Assembly (NCBI GenBank): GCA_004556975.1
Contig: SFFD01000006.1
Coordinates: 1-60,948 of the forward strand
Direction: 5' to 3'
DNA from: Oscillospiraceae bacterium
GTDB taxonomy: Bacteria; Bacillota; Clostridia; Oscillospirales; Ruminococcaceae
DNA: 60,948 nt
Shown: one piece after another, positions 8,775 through 18,005 of the stretch
How positions within the stretch are numbered: position 1 is the first letter of the stretch
Layout of the letters: each line of letters opens with the position of its first letter
The notes under the pieces: generated by a model
Database searches by the model: none
What the model saw: the letters and a program-made list of their open reading frames with translations, nothing else
What the model was told of the DNA's origin: nothing
Program-made: the position numbers and the translations under genes

Positions 8775-10832
8775 ATGAAAAAGTGGAAACTTATGCCGGG
8801 AAATCCCGGAAAGGCGAAACATATCGAAGAAGAACTCGGGCTGCCTTCACTTGTAACAGAGGTGCTGGTGGCACGCGGAATTGATACCCCTGCGAAAGTA
8901 AAGGAATTTATAACAGAGGAAATACCTTTTTCCGACCCTATGGCGTATAAGGATATGGATAAGGCGGCGGACAGAATCGGCGGCGCCGTTGAGGAAGGCG
9001 AAAGGGTTTGCATATACGGCGATTACGACTGCGACGGAATGACCGCAACCGTGCTGCTTTACGACTATCTTCAGTCAATCGGTTGCGATGTCTGGTACTA
9101 TATTCCCGACAGGGAAAACGAGGGTTACGGTCTTAATAAAGAAGCCATTGATTTTATTGCCGCCAAGGAAACCGACCTTATTATAACGGTTGACAACGGC
9201 ATTTCTGCCATTGAAGAAATTGATTATGCGGTTTCTCTTGGAATTGATGTGGTGGTTACCGACCACCACAAGCCGCGCGAGGTGCTTCCAAATGCCGTTG
9301 CGGTGGTTGACCCGCACCGCCGCGACGAAGAGGAAAACGATAAAATATACCGCGACCTTGCAGGAGTAGGCGTTGCCTTCAAGCTGGTGTGCGCGCTGGA
9401 AAATGACGACGGCTGGGGAATAGCGGAACAATACGCAGACATTGTAAGCATAGGGACCGTGGCGGACATTGTTCCGCTTACCGGAGAAAACAGAATTTTG
9501 GTGAGGCAGGGACTTTCGCTTATTCCCGAAACCACAAATCCCGGTTTGCGCGCCCTTGTGGAAGAAACCGGACTTGCGGGCAAAAAGCTTACTGCGGAGA
9601 TGGTGGCGTTCGGCATTGCGCCGAAGCTTAATTCCGCCGCGCGGCTTGGTTCCGCATATCAGGTGACGGAGCTTTTGACCACCGAAGATGAAGAAAGAGC
9701 CGCGGAGCTTGCCCGCGACCTTTGCGAGCAGAACCACCGCCGCCAGGAGCTTGAGCAGGATATAGCCGCAGAGGTTGATAAGCTCTATGCCGAAAAGGCG
9801 GACATTCTTAACGACAGGGTTGTTGTAATTGAGGGTGAAGGCTGGCACCACGGCGTAATCGGCATTGTATGTGCAAAGGTAGTTGAGCACACCGGCAAGC
9901 CCTGCGTGCTTATTTCAAAGGACGGCGACGAAGCCAGGGGCTCTGCCAGAAGCGTGGAAGGCTTTTCTATGATAGAAGCGGTCAGCTATGCATCGGATTG
10001 CCTTAACCGCTATGGCGGACACCCGTTTGCGGCAGGTATGAGCATGGATTCCGATAAAGTGGACGCTTTTCGCAAAAAGATAAATGAGTTCGCAAAAAAT
10101 AATTTCGAGCTTATGCCTGTGTTTACGCAAAAGCTTGACCGGGTTATGGACCCGGCGGAGCTTACGGTTGATAACATAGCTTCGCTTAAACTTCTTGAGC
10201 CTTTCGGCGCGGCAAACGAGATGCCGGTTTTCGCTTTCCGAAAAGTTATTGTTGACGGAATTTACCCCATAGGAGGCGGAAAGCACCTTCGCATTAAATT
10301 CAAGAAAGCGGGACTTTCTTTTTATGCGGTATATTTCGGTATGACCGAGGAAGAATTCCCTTACAATATCGGAGATATTGTGGATGCAGCCGCCACATGC
10401 GAGCTTAATGAGTTTAACGGTGAAACAAGAGTTTCAGTAAAAATAAGAGATATACGTCCGTCATCGTTAAGCCAGGAAAAGCTTTTCTGCGGAAATCTGC
10501 TTTACGACGGGTACAAACGTGGAGAGGACATTCCCCCCGAGGACATTCCTGAAAGAAGCGATATAGCGGTAATTTACCGCTATATCAGAAGCCACGGAAA
10601 ATTTAAGGGCGAGCTTGAGGTTCTGTTCGGAAGAATTACCGGCGAAAATAAAGAATGCGCCATGGATTCCTGCAAAATGCGCCTTTGCCTTGACATAATG
10701 GAAGAAATGGGGCTTATATCCCGCAAGTTTGACGGAAAAACGGAAGAAATAGCCCTTTTGCCCACAAGCAAGGTGGATATAGAGAATTCAAAAATACTTG
10801 CCGCGCTGCGGGCGGACGATTTAAAACTGTAA
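8775..10832 (+). CDS. recJ: Single-stranded-DNA-specific exonuclease RecJ
   Basis: This is a 5'-3' single-strand DNA exonuclease acting in recombination and mismatch/base-excision repair. The DHH-family metal-binding motifs are all visible: DYDCDGMTA (about residue 82), TVDNGIS, TDHHK and DPH. The DHHA1 domain contains GEGWHHGVIGIV and GGHPFAAGM. The protein has 685 residues; the extra C-terminal region, as in other Clostridia, makes it longer than the about 560-residue proteobacterial enzyme. GCGGAGGG precedes the ATG. It sits before relA and dtd as in many Firmicutes, but the apt gene often found between recJ and relA is absent here. Confidence 0.93.
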   Translation: MKKWKLMPGNPGKAKHIEEELGLPSLVTEVLVARGIDTPAKVKEFITEEIPFSDPMAYKDMDKAADRIGGAVEEGERVCIYGDYDCDGMTATVLLYDYLQSIGCDVWYYIPDRENEGYGLNKEAIDFIAAKETDLIITVDNGISAIEEIDYAVSLGIDVVVTDHHKPREVLPNAVAVVDPHRRDEEENDKIYRDLAGVGVAFKLVCALENDDGWGIAEQYADIVSIGTVADIVPLTGENRILVRQGLSLIPETTNPGLRALVEETGLAGKKLTAEMVAFGIAPKLNSAARLGSAYQVTELLTTEDEERAAELARDLCEQNHRRQELEQDIAAEVDKLYAEKADILNDRVVVIEGEGWHHGVIGIVCAKVVEHTGKPCVLISKDGDEARGSARSVEGFSMIEAVSYASDCLNRYGGHPFAAGMSMDSDKVDAFRKKINEFAKNNFELMPVFTQKLDRVMDPAELTVDNIASLKLLEPFGAANEMPVFAFRKVIVDGIYPIGGGKHLRIKFKKAGLSFYAVYFGMTEEEFPYNIGDIVDAAATCELNEFNGETRVSVKIRDIRPSSLSQEKLFCGNLLYDGYKRGEDIPPEDIPERSDIAVIYRYIRSHGKFKGELEVLFGRITGENKECAMDSCKMRLCLDIMEEMGLISRKFDGKTEEIALLPTSKVDIENSKILAALRADDLKL

Positions 10833-10880
10833 AAAGAGAAATGAGAAGATGAATATAAAAATGAAAGGCGGTGAAAAGAT

Positions 10881-13052
10881 ATGTCCGAATACTTTGAAGA
10901 GCTGAAAAGCATGATAGACCCAAGCAAGGGCTACGATATGGAGCGCATTGAGAAGGCGTATCTTCTTGCCGAAAAAGCCCATTCCGGTCAGTTCCGCGCA
11001 AGCGGAGAACCGTATATCATACATCCGGTGGAAGCCGCAAAGATAACGGTTCAGCTGGGTATGGATACCGACACGGTGGTAACGGCGCTTTTGCACGATG
11101 TCGTTGAAGATACGGATGTTACGCTTGATGAAATCAAAAAGGAATTCGGCGCGGACGTTGCAAACCTTGTTGACGGCGTTACCAAGCTGAAGCAGATAAA
11201 AAAGGTCAACAACGCCTCAAAAGAGGAACAGCAGGCGGAAAATGTGCGCAAAATGTTTATGGCCATGGCAAAGGACATTCGCGTAATCATAGTAAAGCTT
11301 GCCGACCGTTTGCACAATATGCGCACCATAGATGCAAAGCCGGTGGAAAAGCAGCGCCGCATAGCTCACGAAACCATGGAGATTTATGCTCCGCTGGCGC
11401 ACCGTCTGGGTATCCGCCCCATAATGGAGGAGCTTGAGGACAGATGCATCCGCGTGCTTGACCCCGTGGGCTATCACGACATCGAAAGCCGCATGGAAAT
11501 GCAGAAGGACGAGCAAAAAGAGTTCCTTGACCACATTAAAAATAAAATTGACGAGCGCCTTCGCAAAGAAAACTGCGAATTTCATCTTATGGGGCGCATT
11601 AAAAGCGTTTACGGCATATACCGCAAGATATACGAGCAGGGCAAATCCATGGAGGAAATCTATGATATATACGCCGTGCGCGTTATTGTAAACACCGTTT
11701 ATGACTGCTATTACGTGCTTGGCGTTATGCATGATCTTTTCCGTCCGATTCCGGACAGGTTCAAAGATTATATCTCCACACCCAAACAGAATATGTATCA
11801 GTCCCTGCACACCACCTGCATTGACAGCAAAGGAATTCCTTTTGAAATACAGATACGCACATGGGATATGCACCACACCGCGGAATACGGTATTGCCGCG
11901 CACTGGAAGTACAAGGCGGGAATTCAGGGCAAATATGAGCTTGAGGAGCGTTTGGCGTGGGTGCGCCAACTGCTTGAACAGCAGCAGGAGCTTGACGATG
12001 TGGAGGACATAGTCCACACAATAAAGACGGATATTGCCATTGACGAGGTGTTTGTTTTCACGCCGAAGGGCGACGTTATCAACCTGCCGCTGGGTTCCAC
12101 GGTGGTGGATTTTGCATACGCAATTCACACCGCGGTGGGCAACCGTATGGTGGGCGCAAAAATAAACGGAAGAATAGTTTCGCTCGATACCGAAGTAAAA
12201 ACCGGCATGATTGTGGAAATCATCACCACAAATTCGCCGAACCACGGCCCAAGCCGCGACTGGCTTAACATAGCCAAAACAAGCTCCGCAAGGTCGAAAA
12301 TCAGAAGCTGGTTCAAAAAAGAGCGCCGCGAAGAAAATATTGCCGAGGGCAGAATTATGGTGGAGCGGGAATTCCGCAGAAACCTTATTTTGCTTGACGA
12401 GCCGCAGTATTCCGAGTTCATAGGAGAAATTGCAAGGCGACAGCACTGCAACAGCCTCGAGGATTTTTATGCTTCTGTAGGCTATGGCGGAATTACCCTT
12501 TCAAAAATTCTTCCCTGGGCCAAGGATGAATTTATTCACCGCTACCGCAAAGCGGAAGAACCTGTGGCGCCTGCTCCGGCACCGAAGCGCCGTCCGAAAA
12601 GCAGCAACGGCGTAATTGTCGAGGGGCTTGAGGGGTGTCTTGTCAAGTTTGCACATTGCTGCAACCCTCTTCCCGGAGACGATATTGTGGGCTATGTCAC
12701 CCGCGGAAGCGGAGTGACCATCCACAAGGCAAGCTGCGCTACGGCAATTAAAGGGCAGACCGAAGATGAGCAAAAAGGCCGCTGGGTTGCGGCGAACTGG
12801 TCTGACAGCATAAAGGATACCTATAAATCGGTTATTCTTATTAAAGGGCCGAACAGAGGGGGACTTGTGGCAGATGTCAGCATAACCCTTGCCAACCTTC
12901 ATGTGCAGATGCACACTTTGCTTGCGCGCGAGCTTTCTGACGGAAGCGCCGAAGTGCGCGTTACGGTGGAAACCGGAAGCGTAGAGCAGCTTAAGGGCAC
13001 TATTGAAGCGCTTAGGCGAATTCGTGACGTTCAAAGCGTCGACAGAATCTGA
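10881..13052 (+). CDS. relA: Bifunctional (p)ppGpp synthetase/hydrolase (Rel)
   Basis: This makes and degrades the alarmone (p)ppGpp in the stringent response. The domain order over 723 residues is typical. First comes an HD hydrolase (HPVEAAK, then LLHDVVEDT near residue 75). The synthetase domain has IKSVYGIYRK and the RFKDYISTPKQNMYQSLHT segment, followed by a TGS domain (VFVFTPKGD, about 385-445). A Cys-containing ribosome-binding domain has AHCCNPLPGDDIVGY (about 592-610), and a C-terminal ACT domain closes the protein. The HD motif is intact, so hydrolase activity is expected. The gene follows recJ by 48 bp and precedes dtd by 15 bp. Confidence 0.95.
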   Translation: MSEYFEELKSMIDPSKGYDMERIEKAYLLAEKAHSGQFRASGEPYIIHPVEAAKITVQLGMDTDTVVTALLHDVVEDTDVTLDEIKKEFGADVANLVDGVTKLKQIKKVNNASKEEQQAENVRKMFMAMAKDIRVIIVKLADRLHNMRTIDAKPVEKQRRIAHETMEIYAPLAHRLGIRPIMEELEDRCIRVLDPVGYHDIESRMEMQKDEQKEFLDHIKNKIDERLRKENCEFHLMGRIKSVYGIYRKIYEQGKSMEEIYDIYAVRVIVNTVYDCYYVLGVMHDLFRPIPDRFKDYISTPKQNMYQSLHTTCIDSKGIPFEIQIRTWDMHHTAEYGIAAHWKYKAGIQGKYELEERLAWVRQLLEQQQELDDVEDIVHTIKTDIAIDEVFVFTPKGDVINLPLGSTVVDFAYAIHTAVGNRMVGAKINGRIVSLDTEVKTGMIVEIITTNSPNHGPSRDWLNIAKTSSARSKIRSWFKKERREENIAEGRIMVEREFRRNLILLDEPQYSEFIGEIARRQHCNSLEDFYASVGYGGITLSKILPWAKDEFIHRYRKAEEPVAPAPAPKRRPKSSNGVIVEGLEGCLVKFAHCCNPLPGDDIVGYVTRGSGVTIHKASCATAIKGQTEDEQKGRWVAANWSDSIKDTYKSVILIKGPNRGGLVADVSITLANLHVQMHTLLARELSDGSAEVRVTVETGSVEQLKGTIEALRRIRDVQSVDRI

Positions 13053-13067
13053 CAAAAGGAGATTTTT

Positions 13068-13520
13068 ATGAAGGCAGTGCTTCAGGTGGTGCGTTCCGCT
13101 TCCGTAGAGTGTGAAGGCAGAACCGTTTCTGAAATTGATAAAGGTTTTCTTGTGCTTTTGGGCGTGACAAAGCAGGACACCCAGGCGGAAGCAGACGCTT
13201 TGGCGGCGAAAATCGCCGGTCTGCGCGTGTTTGCCGACGAAAACGGAAAGATGAACCTTTCGCTTGAGGATGTGGGCGGAGAAGTGATAGTGGTTTCAAA
13301 CTTCACTCTTTGCGCCGATTGCAGCCACGGCAAACGCCCGTCGTTTATAAATGCTCAAAGACCGATTCAGGCAAACGAGCTTTATGAATATTTTATCAAG
13401 CGCCTTAAATTTAACGGAGTGCCGAAGGTCGGCACGGGAGTTTTCGGCGGGGATATGCTGGTGCATATCGACAATGACGGACCGGTTACGCTTATTCTTG
13501 ATACGGACGAATGGAAATAA
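13068..13520 (+). CDS. dtd: D-aminoacyl-tRNA deacylase
   Basis: This proofreading enzyme hydrolyses D-aminoacyl-tRNAs (and Gly-tRNA-Ala) in the cytoplasm. The 150 residues match the family length. The N-terminus is MKAVLQVVRSASV. The conserved core NFTLCADCSHGKRPSF corresponds to the usual SQFTLYGDTRKGRRPSF, and the C-terminal block GVFGGDMLVHIDNDGPVT contains the cross-subunit Gly-Pro motif. It follows relA after 15 bp with its own AAAAGGAG site, the standard relA-dtd arrangement. Confidence 0.94.
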   Translation: MKAVLQVVRSASVECEGRTVSEIDKGFLVLLGVTKQDTQAEADALAAKIAGLRVFADENGKMNLSLEDVGGEVIVVSNFTLCADCSHGKRPSFINAQRPIQANELYEYFIKRLKFNGVPKVGTGVFGGDMLVHIDNDGPVTLILDTDEWK

Positions 13521-13558
13521 GCAAATAAAAACTTCTTGTCTTTAAGGAGGAAAAACAT

Positions 13559-14182
13559 ATGGAAATAACAGAACTTACGGTAGGAGCTTATCAGACCAAC
13601 TGCTATATCGTTACATCCGACGATAAAAGCGCGGTGATAGTCGACCCGGGCGCAGAGGCGGACAAAATTATCAACAAGGCGAAGGAGCTGGGCGCAAAGG
13701 TAAAGTATATTCTGCTTACCCACGGGCATTTTGACCATATAGGCGCGGCGGACGCGGTTAAACGCGCTTTTCCCCAGTGCCAGATTGTGATTATGAAGGA
13801 CGACGAGGATATTTGCCGCAATCCGCTGCTTGTGGGCGGCGACAACGCTCCCGCAGACCCGGATATGCTTGTTTCAGACGGCGACGTAATTAAAGTGGCA
13901 GAGCTTTCGTTTAAATACATGGCGACTCCGGGTCACACAAAAGGCTCCGCGATAATTATCAGCGGCGACTGTATTTTCAGCGGCGACACCATTATGTCCC
14001 GCACCTGCGGCAGAACCGACCTTTACGGCGGCTCCACCAAAGAAATTCGCGTGTCCCTTAAAAAGATTGGCGAACTGGAGGGAGATTACAAAATCTATCC
14101 CGGTCACGGCCCGGAAACCAACATGGCCGTTGAACGCTACGCCAATCCATATTTGAGAAAAGCAATGGGACTTGGAATATAA
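13559..14182 (+). CDS. Metallo-beta-lactamase-fold hydrolase (glyoxalase II-like)
   Basis: This is a 207-residue binuclear metallohydrolase. The zinc motif THGHFDHIGA (about residues 58-67), a second histidine in TPGHTKGS, a bridging Asp in FSGDTIM and a last histidine in YPGHGPET are all present. It resembles the small YcbL/glyoxalase II-like enzymes found next to relA-dtd in Clostridia. A hydroxyacylglutathione or other thioester hydrolase role is family knowledge, but the real substrate is unknown. AAGGAGG precedes the ATG, and hemZ begins 2 bp after the stop. Confidence 0.85.
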   Translation: MEITELTVGAYQTNCYIVTSDDKSAVIVDPGAEADKIINKAKELGAKVKYILLTHGHFDHIGAADAVKRAFPQCQIVIMKDDEDICRNPLLVGGDNAPADPDMLVSDGDVIKVAELSFKYMATPGHTKGSAIIISGDCIFSGDTIMSRTCGRTDLYGGSTKEIRVSLKKIGELEGDYKIYPGHGPETNMAVERYANPYLRKAMGLGI

Positions 14183-14184
14183 TT

Positions 14185-15636
14185 ATGATACTTATCATAG
14201 ATTCCCATCCTTTTCGCTATGAAATGGAAGCTCTCTGCCGGATGTTTCTTCACGGCAGAGAGCTTAAAATAACAGAAGAAGCAGAAATACCGCCGAAAGA
14301 GGACTATATTTATACCGCGCTTGAGGGCGATGAAATCACCGTCAAAGCAAAAATCGACGGCAAATATGCCGAAGCAAAGCGCACTGCGGAAAATGACCAC
14401 GCCCGCAATATGGAACTTGCCGTTTTCGGAGTGCTCACGGAAATTTTGAGCATACGCCCGAAATGGGGCGTGCTCACCGGCATTCGCCCGGTTAAACTGG
14501 CAATGCAGCTGCACGATATGGGGCTTTCGGAGGAGGAAATCCGCAAAAAGCTGAAGGAGGAACGCCTTGTTTCCGATGAAAAGCTGGATTTGCTGCTTAC
14601 CACCATGGAGCATGAGCTTGAAATCCGCGCGTCATCAAGACCGAATTCCGTAAGCCTTTATATTTCCATTCCGTTTTGCCCAAGCCGGTGCTCATACTGC
14701 ACCTTTACTTCACACAGCGTTGAAAAGGCGGCAAAGCTGATTCCGCAGTATGTGGAGCTGCTCTGCGACGAGCTTAAGGATATTGCTGTGCTCATAGATG
14801 AAATCGGGCTGCACCTTGAAACGGTGTATATGGGCGGCGGTACGCCCACGGTGCTCACAGCAAAGCAGCTTGACCGAGTTTTGAGCACGGTGAACGAAAG
14901 CTTTGATATGACCGGCGTTCGCGAATTAACCGTTGAAGCGGGAAGACCCGACACCATTACGGCGGAAAAGCTTGCGGTGCTTAAAAAGAACGGCGTTGGA
15001 AGAATAAGCATAAATCCGCAGACCATGGATGACGAAGTGCTTGCCGCAATCGGAAGAAAGCATACCGCCGAGGATGTCAAAAATGCATTCGCTTTGGCAA
15101 AAACCTTTGGTTTTGACAGCATAAACATGGATTTGATTTCCGGACTGCCCGGCGACAACATGGAAAAATTCCGCAAAACCATTGCGGAGGTAATTGCCAT
15201 GAATCCGGACAATATTACCCTGCATACCCTTACGGTAAAGCACGGAGCAAACCTTGCGCCCATGGCGCAAAGCGTTTTTGCCGCCACGGCGGACGCCATG
15301 AACGAATATGCCTACGACGAATTTGCAAAGGCAGGGTATTTCCCGTACTATCTCTATCGCCAAAAGAGCACGGTGGATAATCTGGAAAACGTGGGATTTT
15401 GCAAGCCGGGCAAAGAGGGCATATATAACATATTTATTATGGACGAAACCCACACCATACTTTCCGCCGGAGCGGGCGGCGTTACAAAGATGAAAGCACC
15501 CTACGACAAGAAAATCGAGCGCATATTCAACTTCAAATATCCGTATGAATATATCGAGCGCTTTGAGCTTATGAATGAAAGAAAAGAGCAGGTGAGGAAC
15601 TTTTATGAGAAATATCCGCTTCGGCCGGAAGTATGA
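14185..15636 (+). CDS. hemZ: Radical SAM coproporphyrinogen III dehydrogenase-like protein HemZ
   Basis: This is a 483-residue radical SAM protein of the HemN/HemZ family. The N-terminal domain (about 1-150) is HemZ-specific. The radical SAM core follows with the 4Fe-4S motif CPSRCSYC (CX3CX2C, near residue 165), MGGGTPT and the SAM-binding GLPGD segment. HemZ acts in anaerobic oxygen-independent haem synthesis in Bacillus; in Clostridia its exact substrate is less certain. Translation is probably coupled to the preceding hydrolase. The 3' end overlaps the next gene by 32 bp in another frame. Confidence 0.88.
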   Translation: MILIIDSHPFRYEMEALCRMFLHGRELKITEEAEIPPKEDYIYTALEGDEITVKAKIDGKYAEAKRTAENDHARNMELAVFGVLTEILSIRPKWGVLTGIRPVKLAMQLHDMGLSEEEIRKKLKEERLVSDEKLDLLLTTMEHELEIRASSRPNSVSLYISIPFCPSRCSYCTFTSHSVEKAAKLIPQYVELLCDELKDIAVLIDEIGLHLETVYMGGGTPTVLTAKQLDRVLSTVNESFDMTGVRELTVEAGRPDTITAEKLAVLKKNGVGRISINPQTMDDEVLAAIGRKHTAEDVKNAFALAKTFGFDSINMDLISGLPGDNMEKFRKTIAEVIAMNPDNITLHTLTVKHGANLAPMAQSVFAATADAMNEYAYDEFAKAGYFPYYLYRQKSTVDNLENVGFCKPGKEGIYNIFIMDETHTILSAGAGGVTKMKAPYDKKIERIFNFKYPYEYIERFELMNERKEQVRNFYEKYPLRPEV

Positions 15637-16540
15637 TATTAATGAAATAAATTATTTTTCCGAGCGCAACGGCGAAAAACTTATTGCCGATTCGGAAAAC
15701 AGAATGTCATTTGATATTCTCGGTGCGGCGGGCGGAATTATCGACGCGGGCGAAAGCCTTAAAGCGGTGCTGGTTGCGGGGCCTTCCGCTTCGGGCAAAA
15801 CAACTTTTGCAAAGCGCCTTTGCGAAGTGCTCTGCGCCGCCGGAACTGAAGCAAAGCTTGTTTCTCTTGATGATTTCTATCTTGGGCTGGAATACCTTCC
15901 GAAGAACGAGGACGGTACATACGATATGGAAAGCATAAGCGGCTTTGACCTTGCGGGCGCGCATAAATGTTTCGCCGACCTTGCAGAAAACGGCAAAGCG
16001 GATTTTCCGGTATTTGATTTTCCCAATCAGCGAAGAAGCAGCGAAACAAACCGCATTTCCCTCGGCAAAAACGGCGTGCTTGTAATCGAGGGCATATATG
16101 CGCTTAATCCTCAGCTTACGGAGGGAATACCCGCAAAGGACGTTATGCGGATTTATGTGAGCACGCAGTCGCGCTATGACAGTTACGGCAGAACCGTACT
16201 TTCCGCAGGGGAGGTACGGCTTTTGCGCCGTGCTGTGCGCGACGAACTTTTCCGCGGCTGGCCCGCGGAAAAGACTCTTGCCCAATGGAAAAGCGTCCTT
16301 AAAGGAGAAGAGACCTACATAAATCCCTATATTCGCACCGCGGATATGCACATAAACACTTCGCTTGCCTATGAACCCGCCGTACTTAAGGCGGCGCTTG
16401 CGCCCGCACTTGCGGCAATCACAAAGGAATCGCCGTTTTTCCCGGAAGCGGAAAACCTGATGGATAAACTTTCTTATTTTGACGCAATAAACAGGGATAT
16501 TGTGCCGAAAGATTCGATTCTTCACGAATTTATAGGCTGA
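15605..16540 (+). CDS. Uridine kinase-like nucleoside kinase
   Basis: This 311-residue P-loop kinase resembles the uridine/phosphoribulokinase family common in Clostridia. Walker A is GPSASGKTTF (about residues 59-68). LVSLDDFYLG supplies the catalytic/Mg-binding Asp pair, and VLVIEGIYAL is the Walker B-like strand. The arginine-rich lid follows in VRLLRRAVRDELFRG. The substrate is probably a nucleoside, but no specificity residue can be named with confidence. The first 55 residues precede the kinase fold. The gene starts inside the end of hemZ with GGTGAGG upstream, so it is likely co-transcribed and coupled. Confidence 0.82.
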   Translation: MRNIRFGRKYDINEINYFSERNGEKLIADSENRMSFDILGAAGGIIDAGESLKAVLVAGPSASGKTTFAKRLCEVLCAAGTEAKLVSLDDFYLGLEYLPKNEDGTYDMESISGFDLAGAHKCFADLAENGKADFPVFDFPNQRRSSETNRISLGKNGVLVIEGIYALNPQLTEGIPAKDVMRIYVSTQSRYDSYGRTVLSAGEVRLLRRAVRDELFRGWPAEKTLAQWKSVLKGEETYINPYIRTADMHINTSLAYEPAVLKAALAPALAAITKESPFFPEAENLMDKLSYFDAINRDIVPKDSILHEFIG

Positions 16541-16555
16541 ATTTTGGCTTTTGGA

Positions 16556-16584
16556 TTGATTTATCATAAGTTTCGTTATATAAT
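16556..16584 (+). promoter_or_regulatory. Promoter before the acidic protein and punA
   Basis: TTGATT (16556-16561), a 17-bp spacer and TATAAT (16579-16584) lie 36 bp before the next start codon. It likely begins a transcript covering 16621-19289. Confidence 0.7.
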
Positions 16585-16620
16585 TACAAAGGGAAAATTT
16601 GCAGGAAAGGGGTTATACCA

Positions 16621-17106
16621 ATGGCAGATATCAATGAAATAATGAACAATCTTTATTCCGACCTTAAAGCGGTCGGGCAGGAAGTCGGAAGAAGAACCGG
16701 CGACGCAGTAGAGCTTTCCCGCCTTAAGCTGGAGCATCTTAAGCTTAAAAACAGAGTAAGGGAAAACTATGAGCGCCTTGGCGAAATCGTCTATGGCGGA
16801 TATAAGAATAAAGAAGATGTTTCTGATGTGATAGCGGTGCTTTATGAGCAGCTTGACGAGGATTTTGCGAATATCGAGCGCCTTTTTGACGCAATGAATG
16901 CCGTAAAAGCCGGTTATGCATCATATGCGGAAGCAAAAGCGGCAGACGAAGACGATGACGCCGACGAGGACTATGAAGCGGAGGATGAACCTGCCGGAGA
17001 GGAAAAATCCGCCGACCCCGAAATTGAAAAAGAAATAAACGAAATGATGGACGAGGCAGAGAAAGCCGCAAAGGCCGACGAGGCTTTGGACATTGACGCT
17101 GACTGA
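16621..17106 (+). CDS. Hypothetical acidic coiled-coil protein
   Basis: I do not recognise this 161-residue protein. Residues 1-110 are mostly predicted helix with heptad-like spacing (ELSRLKLEHLKLKNRVRENY), suggesting a coiled coil. Residues 115-161 form a very acidic tail dominated by Asp, Glu and Ala. There is no signal peptide or membrane segment, so it should be cytoplasmic. AAAGGGG precedes the ATG. Its own promoter and the 33-bp gap to punA suggest a shared transcript. Small proteins of this kind with an acidic tail are sometimes membrane- or nucleoid-associated, but nothing here fixes a role. Confidence 0.8.
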   Translation: MADINEIMNNLYSDLKAVGQEVGRRTGDAVELSRLKLEHLKLKNRVRENYERLGEIVYGGYKNKEDVSDVIAVLYEQLDEDFANIERLFDAMNAVKAGYASYAEAKAADEDDDADEDYEAEDEPAGEEKSADPEIEKEINEMMDEAEKAAKADEALDIDAD

Positions 17107-17139
17107 TAAAATTTAGTAAGTAAAAACGGAGGCAGACCA

Positions 17140-17973
17140 ATGCTGACTTATAACCAGGTAAAGGGCTCTGCGGAGTTCATTATGGCGCAGACAAGAGTGC
17201 GCCCGAAAATCGCGATAATTCTTGGCACGGGACAAAGTTCAATCGCTTCCGAAATTGAAGGAGCGGTAAGAATTCCGTATAAGAATATTCCGCGCTGGAA
17301 CGCCACCACGCAAAAAAGCCACGAGGGCGTGCTTATAATCGGCACTCTTAACAGGGTTCCCGTTGCTGTTATGAGCGGAAGGCTGCATTTTTATGAGGGC
17401 AATTCCTTTGCGGAGTGCGCTTATCCCATTGCGGTGCTCAAAGCGCTGGGTATTGAAAAAATAATTATGACAAATGCCGCAGGCGGAATAAATACGGAAT
17501 ATAAACCCGGCGACTTCGTAATGATTTCAGACCATATCAAGTTCTTTGACGACAGTCCGCTTCGCGGAGAGGATGCTTCCATTTTCGGAACGGGAAGATT
17601 TTTTGATATGAGCGATACATACAGCGAATATCTTCGCAACCGCGTAGCCGGCGAATTTACGGACGAAACCGGCATTGCGCTTAAAAGCGGCGTTTACGCA
17701 TTTATGCCCGGCCCGCAGTTTGAAACTCCGGCGGAGATAAGGGCGCTGCGCGTTCTCGGCGCTGACCTTGTAGGGATGAGCACCGTTCCGGAAGTCATCA
17801 TGGCAGCGGCCTGCAATATAAAAGTGCTTGGCATTTCGGTGGTTACCAATATGGCGGCCGGCGTTTTGCAAAGGGCGCTTACCCTTTCGGAAGTGGATGA
17901 CGTATGCAAGGCGGTTGACGGCGATTTTAAAAAGCTTGTTCGTACCGCAGTAAGAGTTCTTGCGGCGGAATAA
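17140..17973 (+). CDS. punA: Purine nucleoside phosphorylase
   Basis: This is a trimeric PNP/MTAP-family enzyme that splits purine nucleosides with phosphate. The 277 residues show LGTGQSS (phosphate loop), GRLHFYEGN, MTNAAGG, GPQFETPAEIR, GADLVGMSTVPE and SVVTNMAAG. The Asn in VTNMAAG is the residue linked in the family with 6-oxopurines (inosine/guanosine), where MTA phosphorylases carry Asp. It precedes an MTA/SAH-type deaminase by 32 bp; that enzyme would produce exactly such 6-oxo nucleosides. Confidence 0.92.
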   Translation: MLTYNQVKGSAEFIMAQTRVRPKIAIILGTGQSSIASEIEGAVRIPYKNIPRWNATTQKSHEGVLIIGTLNRVPVAVMSGRLHFYEGNSFAECAYPIAVLKALGIEKIIMTNAAGGINTEYKPGDFVMISDHIKFFDDSPLRGEDASIFGTGRFFDMSDTYSEYLRNRVAGEFTDETGIALKSGVYAFMPGPQFETPAEIRALRVLGADLVGMSTVPEVIMAAACNIKVLGISVVTNMAAGVLQRALTLSEVDDVCKAVDGDFKKLVRTAVRVLAAE

Positions 17974-18005
17974 CCGCCTAATGGATAAAACGGGAGGAAA
18001 AAACA

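Noticed and set aside
11217..12446. 409-codon minus-strand frame inside relA
   Set aside because: Shadow of relA codon usage; the plus strand has a complete, well-conserved protein.
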